A DNA stretch of 64,000 nt from Erwinia aphidicola (lineage in GTDB: Bacteria; Pseudomonadota; Gammaproteobacteria; Enterobacterales; Enterobacteriaceae): the NCBI RefSeq assembly GCF_014773485.1, contig NZ_JACXBP010000001.1, positions 744,001-808,000 of the forward strand, written 5' to 3'. The position numbers and the translations under genes were made by a program. Position 1 is the first letter of the stretch; each line of letters starts with the position of its first letter. The notes beneath the pieces are model-generated. The model had not been told where the DNA came from. It did not search any database and worked only from the letters and a program-made list of their open reading frames with translations. Shown here one piece after another: positions 53,440 to 61,900 of the stretch.

Positions 53440-53574
53440 GCTTAATAGTTCCATAGGCTGATTGATGCAAACAGTGTTGCTCCTTGTGACCTGGAATAGT
53501 CTGAAGAGATTGCACGGATCTGACAAACGATTATATTTAGCATCTGACAATAGAAAATCTTACACGAGAGCACC
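53440..53574. promoter_or_regulatory. ampC-ampR control region
   Basis: These 135 bases lie between the divergent genes. ATCTGACAA occurs twice in direct orientation, at 53518-53526 and 53542-53550, 24 bases apart, flanking an AT-rich centre. AmpR is a LysR-type protein that binds a site here in related species. The repeats are candidates for, or overlap, that site. Confidence 0.5.
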
Positions 53575-54498
53575 ATGAGCCGCAGTTATCTGCCGTTAAA
53601 TTCGCTGCGTGCCTTTGAAGCCGCGGCCAGACAGTTAAGTTTTACTAAGGCTGCTATCGAACTCAATGTGACCCATGCCGCCATCAGCCAGCAGGTTAAA
53701 GCGCTGGAGCAGCATCTGAACTGTCAGCTATTTATCCGCATCTCGCGCGGGCTGGTGCTGACGCCAGAAGGGGAGATCCTGCTGCCCACGCTGAGTGACG
53801 CCTTCGATCGCATCGCCGAATCGCTGGACCGTTTTTCTGCCGGCCGCGTCAGGGAGAAGGTGAAAGTTGGCGTGGTCGGAACCTTTGCCACCGGCTATCT
53901 GCTGCCGCGGCTGGCGGCATTTCGCCTGCGCTATCCGCATATCGATCTGCTGCTCTCCACCCACAATAATCGCGTCGACAGCGTGGCTGAGGGGCTGGAT
54001 TACGCCATCCGCTACGGCAACGGCGCCTGGCACGGTACGGAGTCACAGTTTCTGTGCGATGCCCCGCTGGCGCCGCTGTGCACGCCGGAGCTGGCGCAGC
54101 AGATCCAGCAGCCTGCCGATTTGAACACCTTTACGCTGCTGCGATCCTTCCGCCGCGATGAGTGGACAACGTGGTTTGCGGCAGTGGGGGAGCCGGCGCC
54201 TTCGCCCGCGCAGCATATTATGGTGTTTGATTCGTCGGTGAACATGCTGGAGGCGGCACAGGCCGGGGCGGGGATTGCGCTGGCGCCGCCGGTGATGTTC
54301 AGCCATCTGCTGCAAAGTGGGAAGATCGTGCAGCCATTTGCCACCACTATCAGCTTAGGGGGGTACTGGCTGACGCGGCTGCAGTCGCGCCCGGAAAGCG
54401 CGGGGATGCGTGATTTTGCGGACTGGCTGCTGGGGGAAGCGGGTGCGCCCGGCCATCCCGGGCCGACCAGAAAAGCGGTCGGCCCCTACAACAGATGA
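53575..54498 (+). CDS. ampR: LysR-type regulator AmpR
   Basis: This 307-residue regulator of ampC has an N-terminal winged helix (LPLNSLRAFEAAARQLSFTK, THAAISQQVKALEQHL, FIRISRGLVLTPEGE) and an effector domain with AmpR features (VGTFATGYLLPRLAAFR, AEGLDYAIRYGNGAWHG, SSVNMLEAAQAGAGIALAPP, SLGGYWLTRLQSRPES). AmpR of Enterobacter ends soon after this point at about 291 residues. Here the frame runs on for some 15 residues (GHPGPTRKAVGPYNR) encoded by a REP-like palindrome (54460-54489), so the C-terminal tail is new. The tail follows the last helix and may be harmless. Confidence 0.93.
   Translation: MSRSYLPLNSLRAFEAAARQLSFTKAAIELNVTHAAISQQVKALEQHLNCQLFIRISRGLVLTPEGEILLPTLSDAFDRIAESLDRFSAGRVREKVKVGVVGTFATGYLLPRLAAFRLRYPHIDLLLSTHNNRVDSVAEGLDYAIRYGNGAWHGTESQFLCDAPLAPLCTPELAQQIQQPADLNTFTLLRSFRRDEWTTWFAAVGEPAPSPAQHIMVFDSSVNMLEAAQAGAGIALAPPVMFSHLLQSGKIVQPFATTISLGGYWLTRLQSRPESAGMRDFADWLLGEAGAPGHPGPTRKAVGPYNR
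54460..54489 (-). repeat. REP-like palindrome, copy K, inside the end of ampR
   Basis: On the minus strand GTAG leads to GGGCCGACC, spacer GCTTTTCT and GGTCGGCCC. It is coding, supplying the last residues of AmpR, the only clearly intragenic copy in the window. Confidence 0.8.
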
Positions 54499-54650
54499 TG
54501 CGTCATTCATTCCTGATGATGCCCCGGTACTTCCTGTAGGGGCCGACCCTTTTTTTCGGTCGGCCCGAAGTCCCTTGATGATGCGCCATTCATTCCTGAT
54601 GATGCCCCGGTACTTCCTGTAGGGGCCGACCCTTTTTTTCGGTCGGCCCG
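54494..54650 (+). repeat. Tandem 83-bp duplication carrying REP-like copies L and M
   Basis: Bases 54494-54567 and 54577-54650 are the same 74-base sequence apart from one T/C difference, repeated with an 83-base period. Each unit ends with a REP-like element (54536-54567 and 54619-54650): GTAG, GGGCCGACC, CTTTTTTTC, GGTCGGCCC. Together with copy K, three elements fill the gap between convergent ampR and the SDR gene. The near identity indicates a recent duplication. Confidence 0.85.
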
Positions 54651-54657
54651 GACCCCA

Positions 54658-55458
54658 TCACCCGTTATCCTGAAAACCCGGATAAAGCGTCATGCCGCCA
54701 TCGACAAACAGCGTGGTGCCGTGCACGTAATCGGACAGATCGCTGGCCAGCCAGACGACCGCGTTGCCAATATCCCGCGCTTCGCCAATGCGGCCATAGG
54801 GGATCAGCTCCAGTAGCTTGCGCCCCGCGTCACCCTCGGTACTCTCTTTGTTGATCGCGGTGGCGATGGCGCCGGGCGCGATCGAATTGACGCGTATACG
54901 CTCGGCGCCAATCTCCTGGGCAAGCGAGCGCATCAGCAGGTCGACACCGCCTTTGGAGGCCGCATAGTTCACATGCCCGGCCCACGGGATCACCTGGTGT
55001 ACCGAGCTCATATGGATAATTTTCCCCAGCGCGCGGCTGACCTCCGGCCGCGCACCCTGCTGGCGAAACTGGCGCAGCGCCGCACGGGCGCAGAGGAACT
55101 GCCCGGTCAGGTTGACATCCAGCACTTTGTTCCAGTCGGCCAGCGACATCTCGCCAATCGGCGCGTCTTTTTGCAGCCCGGAGTTCGCCACCAGAATATC
55201 CAGCGCGCCAAAAGCGTCGATGGTGCGGGCAAACAGGTTGTCGACGTCGTCCTCTTTTGACACATCGCCGCCGACGGCAATGGCTTTGCCGCCTTGCTGA
55301 CAAATTTTTGCCGCCAGCTCTTCAGCGGGCTGCGCCTGGCTGTTGTAATTGATCACCACGCTGGCCCCGGCTTCCGCCAGCGCCTCTGCGCAGGCATAGC
55401 CAATTCCTGAACTGGCGCCCGTCACCAGCGCAACCTGATTTTTTAATGAAATCATCAT
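54658..55458 (-). CDS. Short-chain dehydrogenase/reductase (glucose 1-dehydrogenase-like)
   Basis: This 266-residue classical SDR has cofactor motif TGASSGIGYA (14-23), NSG at the NAG position (VANSGLQKD), active-site Ser in HMSSVHQ, Tyr-x-x-x-Lys in NYAASKGG, and PGAIATAINKES after strand 6. The C-terminal YVHGTTLFVDGGMTLYPGF is typical of glucose 1-dehydrogenase-like members. VVINYNSQ at the end of strand 2 suggests NAD or NADP use but does not settle it. Two ATG codons are adjacent at the start. Substrate unknown. Confidence 0.87.
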   Translation of the reverse strand: MMISLKNQVALVTGASSGIGYACAEALAEAGASVVINYNSQAQPAEELAAKICQQGGKAIAVGGDVSKEDDVDNLFARTIDAFGALDILVANSGLQKDAPIGEMSLADWNKVLDVNLTGQFLCARAALRQFRQQGARPEVSRALGKIIHMSSVHQVIPWAGHVNYAASKGGVDLLMRSLAQEIGAERIRVNSIAPGAIATAINKESTEGDAGRKLLELIPYGRIGEARDIGNAVVWLASDLSDYVHGTTLFVDGGMTLYPGFQDNG

Positions 55459-55554
55459 AACTTTGACCTTCTTGTCGTGAACACGGGTGTCCTATAGTCT
55501 TGTTGAGGATCATGAACTCAGCAAATCATGCGGCAATTTTATCAGGAGAGAGCT

Positions 55555-55980
55555 ATGCCAGAGATTAAGTCTGCCCAGTGCCACTGTGGGGCGGTCACCT
55601 TTAACGTCACGCTGCTGGACGGCTTCAACACCGTGCGCCGCTGCAACTGTTCTTTTTGCCGCATGCGCGGCGCGGTGGTGGCGTTTGCCAGTGAAATTAA
55701 CATCACCCAGGGCGAGGATAAGCTGACCGAGTACCGCTTCAACAGCAAATCAGTGGCACACTATTTCTGCTCCGTCTGCGGGATTTACACCTTTCATCAG
55801 CCCCGCTCTAATCCGCAGCAGCGTGCCGTCAACGTGGCCTGCATCGACGGCATCTCGCCGTTTGATTTCTCGCCGCTGAACGTTACGGATGGTATCCATC
55901 ATCCGAAAGATGGCGGCAAAGGCGGCGTGGCGGGAACGCTGAGCTATCAGCCTTCTGCCGATGAGTGCGCGCCTGAGTGA
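55555..55980 (+). CDS. GFA-family zinc protein
   Basis: This 141-residue member of the glutathione-dependent formaldehyde-activating (GFA/Mss4-like) fold binds zinc through cysteine pairs: CHCG at the N-terminus, RCNCSFCRMRG, and FCSVCGIYTFHQ. GFA proteins assist glutathione adducts of aldehydes, but most are uncharacterised, so the reaction is unknown. I start it at ATG 55555 (AGGAGAG five to ten bases before) rather than an in-frame ATG at 55528. Its last 34 bases overlap the 3' end of the convergent ndvB-like gene. Confidence 0.87.
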   Translation: MPEIKSAQCHCGAVTFNVTLLDGFNTVRRCNCSFCRMRGAVVAFASEINITQGEDKLTEYRFNSKSVAHYFCSVCGIYTFHQPRSNPQQRAVNVACIDGISPFDFSPLNVTDGIHHPKDGGKGGVAGTLSYQPSADECAPE

Positions 55981-58900
55981 ATATCCACGCGGTGTTCGCG
56001 CCCGTCATCAATCAGCTCAATATCGCCGTACGGCTGCGGCGTGCCGTCCAGGCACAGTGAAGACTCTCCGTCGCAGCGCCGCACGGTGATGCGGTAGTGG
56101 CTGCTGCCGTGCTGATAGGCGATCATCACTTCAGGCCAGGCGGCGGGCAGCAGCGGCCTGATGCTCAACTTATCGCCCTCACGGGTTATCCCCAGCAGCG
56201 ATTCGGTCAGCAGGCGGTACGCCCAGCCCGCCGAACCGGTGTACCAGCTCCAGCCGCCGCGCCCGTTGTGCGGCGCCACGCTGTAGACGTCGGCGGCCAT
56301 CACGTAAGGCTCGACCTTATAGCGCGCGACTGCGTCAGCATTCAGGCTGTGATTTACCGGGTTAATCATCGACCACAGCTGCCAGGCGCGCTCGCTGTTG
56401 CCCATCTGCGCAAAGGCCATCACCGCCCAGATAGCGCCGTGCGTATACTGCCCACCATTTTCCCGCACCCCCGGGACGTAGCCCTGAATATAGCCGGGGT
56501 TAGGGCCGAGACCGTCGAACGGCGGAGTGAGCAGTTTGATTAAGCCGTTATCGCCATCGACCAGCAGCTCGTCCAGGGAGCGCATCGCCTGAGCACAGCG
56601 ATCCGCGCTGCCTGCACCCGACAGCACCGCCCAGCTCTGGGCTATAGCATCAATCTGGCAGGCGGGAGAGAGCTGGGAGCCGAGCGGCGCACCGTTATCA
56701 AAATAGCCGCGGCGATACCACTTGCCATCCCAGCCCGACGCGTGGAGATTTTTTTGCAGCAGGTCGGCCTGCTCGCGGCACAGCAGCGCCACGTCGGGCT
56801 GCTGTATCCGATCCGCCAGCGCGGCGAAGCGCTGTAGCACCGTGAACAGGAAGAAGCCGAGCCAGACGCTTTCGCCTTTGCCCTCAATACCGACCAGATT
56901 CATGCCGTCATTCCAGTCGCCCGCGCCCATCAGCGGCAGGCCGTGCGGACCGAAGCGCAGCCCGTGGCGAATTGCCTTCACGCCGTGCTGCCACAGCGTC
57001 TCCTCCAGCGGGGTGATGGTCGGCTGCTGGTAAACTGACTCCTCTTCCGGCCGCAGCGGGCGCGATTCGATATAGCTGACGGGCTGTTGCAGCAGCGCGC
57101 TGTCGCCCGTCACGCTCACGTAGTGGCACATGGCCAGCGGCAGCCAGAGATAATCATCGGAGCAGCGGGTACGCACCCCGTTGCCCAGCGGCGGGTGCCA
57201 CCAGTGCTGCACATCGCCCGCCAGATACTGGCGTGAGGCGCACAGCACGATCTGCTGGCGCAGCCGCTCCGGCGCCGCATGCGCCAGCGCCAGCGTGTCC
57301 TGCAGCTGGTCGCGGAAGCCGTAAGCGCCGCCCGACTGGTAGTAGCCGCTGCGCGCCATGATGCGGCTGGAGAGGGTTTGGTACAGCAGCCAGCCGTTGA
57401 CCAGCAGATCCACCGACGGGTCGGGGGTGGTCACGGTAATTTTGTCGAGCAGGCGGTGCCAGTGCTGATGGACGATTTCCAGCTCGTGCCGCGCCGCGCC
57501 TTCACTGATAAAGCGCGCAATCAGCCCTTCGGCCTCTGCCGGGGTTTGCCCGGTGCCGAGAACAAAAATAAAGGTGCGCTGGTCGCCATCAATCAGCGTG
57601 GTCGCTGACTGCACGGCCGCGCAGGGATCTAACCCCACGCCGGTGGTGCCCGACAGCATGTGCTGGGTCAGCGCCGCCGGGGCACGCTGCGTGCCATTAC
57701 GGCCAAGAAAGGCACGCCGGTCGCCGGTCAGGGAGCAGTGGACGCCGCTGACGGCAAAGAAGGACGTGCGCTCTGAGCCGTTACTGCCGTAGAAGTTGGT
57801 GGCCAGCACGCCGCACCCGGCGGCAACGCCAGCGGGCTGCGTCATGATATGCATCGCCGATTTGCTGCGCGTCTCGCCCAGCGTCCATTCTACGTAGCCG
57901 GTGGCGGAAATTTTGCGGATCCGCCCTGAGTTATTGCTCACCGTGAGGATCGCCAGCTTGACTGGCGCATCAACGGCGACCAGTACGGTCAGCTCGCTGT
58001 CCAGCCCGGTTTCGCGGTGGTGAAATACGCTGTAGCCGAAACCATGGCGGCTCAGGTACAGCCCCTGGCCCCTGGCGGGTAGCGCCGTGGGTGACCAGAA
58101 GTGGCCGCTCTCTTCATCACGCAGATAGAAGGCTTCACCTGAACGGTCGCTGACCGGGTCATTTTCCCACGGCGTCAGGCGATATTCGTGTGCGTTCTCG
58201 AACCAGCTGTAGGCCTGCCCGGCCTCTGAAATTACCGAGCCGAAACTGTCATTGGCGATCACGTTGGACCATGGCGCAGGGGTCGGGTCCTGCTCATCAA
58301 GCAATATCTGGTATTCACGGCCATCAGGGGAGAAGCCTCCGCGCCCGTTGAAGAACAGCAAGTCATCCGTTTCAGGTTGCCACTGCAGGTGCTGATTAGC
58401 AGGCAAATCCGTCTGGATAACCAGCGGCTGTGCGGCCGCCGTCACGGGCTGCATGCGCAATTTAAGCTGTTCTTTCAGCCCACCGGCGCGATCGTCGATG
58501 ACGACCCGCGCCACGCTGAGCAGCAGCAGGCGGTCCTCAGGGGAGAGATGCTGGCCGTCGCGCACAAAAATGCCCCCTGACTTATCGATCAGGCTGGCTT
58601 CGGCGCCCGCGGCAACCAGGCTCATTATCTGGTTTTGCAACAGCTGCTGATAGCCGCCGGGGCCGTCATTGAGGATCACCAAATCCATCAACAGACCTTT
58701 CATGCGCAGATATTGATGCGCCTGCACAAAGGTAGTGATCAGCGGCGTGTTTTCCGCGCGGGTGACGCTCAGGATCACAATCGGCAGATCGCCCGAAATA
58801 GCCCAGCCCCACAGACCGCTTTGCCCACGACGGTTGCGGCTGAGGATCTCCGCCCCGGCGCGTAGCTCGGGGCTGGGGAACAGCACGGCACTGGCGAGGC

Positions 58901-61900
58901 GGTTAAACAGTTTGGCGTCATCTTCGTTGGCGTTGATCTGCCGCAGCGCAATCTGGCTGTGCGACCAGGCCAGTTCAAAGACCCGATCGGCAATCGGCTG
59001 GTCGCGGTACTTTTCCAGCAGTTGAATACTGAGGGCGCGGCTTTCCGTCACCCCATAAACAATGTCTACCGTTACCGACTGGCCCGGTAGCAGGGTAACA
59101 GGCTGGCGCACCGCCATGATCGGGTCGAGCACCGCGCCCGCCGAGTTGCTGAGCGGCCCGCTATAACGGGACATTGCCGCATTGGCGGTATCGTTGCCGC
59201 GGCCAAGGAAGATGGCGCGGTCAGTTTCGAAGGAGGCGGTTTGCTGCGTTCTGCCATGCACCACCATCATATGAAACAGACAGGGGGTGACTTCATCCGG
59301 GGATCTCGGCCGGCGCTGGCAGAGAATGGCTTCATCCTCCGTGAGCAGTTCCGTCTGCACAAAAAGGTTACTGAAGGCCGGATGTGCCCGATCGCTGGCG
59401 GCCGGGGCCAGCACCACTTCTGCATAGGTGGTCAGCTCCACGCTGCGCGCCTTGCGGCCGCGATTGAGCAGCGTGACGCGGCGCAGTTCGATATCGTCTT
59501 CCGGCGAAACCACGATCTGGGTTTTGATCTCCAGCGTGCCCTGAGTACGGGTGAATACCACACCCGCGTCGGTAAACGATGCCCGGTAGCGATCGGCTGG
59601 CGCGCCCAGCGGCTGCCAGGTGGTGTTCCACAGCTCACCGCTCTCCACATCGCGAATATAGCAGCACGGCCCCGAGTTATCGCAGGTGCCGTCGCTGTGC
59701 CAGCGGGTCAGCGCCAGATCGCGCCAGCGGCTGTAGCCACCGCCGGCCTGCGTCAGCATCAGGTGATAGTGAGCATTCGACAGCAGCTGGACCTCCGGCA
59801 GCGGGCTGTTAACATCATTGAATTCTCGCGGCAGATAGTGAACCGGCAGTAATGCCCCTGCCTGGGCCTCAAAATGACGGCGCGGGCTGTACAGCTCAAC
59901 GGCATCCGGCACCCGTTCCTGCAGCAGCAGGCGGCCGGACTGGAATGCGGCAACCGACATAAAGCGATCGGTCATGGGCGCGTTGTGCAGCAGGTGGGAG
60001 ATCGCCTGAAAAGCCATCCCCTGGTGATGCGCCATCCATGAACGCACCACGGCAAAGCGCTGGCCGCTGGCCTGGCGCGAAGGGGTGAAATCCAGCGCCT
60101 CATAGAAACCGTATTCGCCGCGCGCGCCGCTTTTAGCCAGCAGCGCCAGATTCTCACAGGCTTTTTGCGGTGACACCATCAGCGCCAGGAACGTGGCATA
60201 CGGGGCGATGACCATATCCTCCGCCAGCCCGCGCTTCAGCCCCAAACCGGGCACGCCAAAGGCGTGATACTGATAGTTTTGCGCCACGTCAAAGGCATAA
60301 TATCCCGACTCAGAGATCCCCCAGGGCACCCCGCGCTTTTTGCCCCAGTCTATCTGTCCGTTCACCGCCGACAGGCTCATGGCGGCCAGCAGGCTGCCGG
60401 GGTAGATTGGCATCACCAGATTGGGCATCAGATATTCAAACATCGACCCGCTCCAGGACATCAGCGCGGTATTGTTATCGATAGTGGTGAACAGGCGGCC
60501 CAGCGCATACCAGCTTTTCAACGGCAGCTGGTTAGTGGCAATCGTCAGGAAGGTAGTCAGGCGGATCTCAGAGGGGAACAGGTCGTAATGGCTGTGGTCC
60601 AGCGTGCTGTTATCGCAGTGATAGCCCACGCTCAGCTGATGGTTAACGTCACTGTACAGGAAGACAAAGTCCATTCTGGCGTGCGCGTTCAGCCGCAGTT
60701 CCAGCTCGCTGATGATGGCGAGCTGCATGCGGGCCTGGACAATCGCCGAAAGGGGGGGAGAATCGGGCTGCAATGTATCAGCCTGGGAAAGCCACGCCAG
60801 CGAAGGCAGCCCGGCCGCACGCCAGTCGGGCGGCAGCCAGCCGAGCAGCGATGACCAGACCTGGCAGAAGCGCGTCAGCTGCGCGTGCAGCAGCCGCGTC
60901 CAGCGGCTGACCCCATTGTTCTCCTGCTGGCTCATTCCCTCAAGGCGAGCGCTCAGTTTGCGCATCTTCTTCAGCTCATCCTGTAACAGCGCCGGGGAGA
61001 GCTGCGCGGCGTCAACAAGATGCTTTTGCAGCAGCCGCAGCGTGGTGGGGGCATGAGCCCCCCAGCAGGTTTCCAGAATAGCCAGGGTATCTTTAAGCCC
61101 CGCCAGCATCTGGCCGATATCGATGATCGGCTGATGGCGCAGCTGACCTAAGCCCGCGCTGAGCGTCAGCAGGTGACCGGCCATATTGCCGCTGTCGACG
61201 CTGGAGACATAGCGCGGGTTAAGCGGCAGCAGCGTCAGGGTGTCGTACCAGTTGAACAGGTGACCGCGGTAGTGCTCCATTTTATCCAGGGTGTCCAGCG
61301 TCAGGGTGACGCGCCGCAGCACTTCGGTGCCGGGGATATAGCCGAAATCCATCGCGGTCAGATTAGCCATCAGCGACAGGCCGATATTGGTCGGCGAGGT
61401 GCGGTGGGCAATCATGGCGTGGGGCTGCTCCTGATAATTGTCCGGCGGCAGCCAGTTGTCGTCTGCGCAGGTAAATGTTTCGAAAAAGGCCCAAATTTCG
61501 CGGCTGCTCTGGCGCAGCAGCATTTGATGGTCGCTGCTCAGCGCGGGGGCAGAAAGTTCCGCAGGTCGGCTTAGCCAGCAGAGCAGCAGCGGGGCCAGGC
61601 ACCAGAGTAATCCGGCGGGCAGGGCGAGGCTCAGCAGGGCGGGCGCCTGCAACGCGCTTAACAGAATCAATAGCAGGCCAGCCACCACGTTCAGCCACAT
61701 GCTGCGGTAAAACGCCAGTGGGGAAGCCGGGTTGCCGACAGCCGAATGGTCGGCGCTGACCCACTGATTGAGGTTGCGCCGGGTAATCGCCAGCCGCCAG
61801 AGGGTGAGCGCAATGGCATGCAGGGAGTAGCCTGCCTCATGCGGCAGCGTGATGAAGTTCAGCCCGATGCGCAGCAGCCGTAGCCAGGTCCCCTTCAGGA

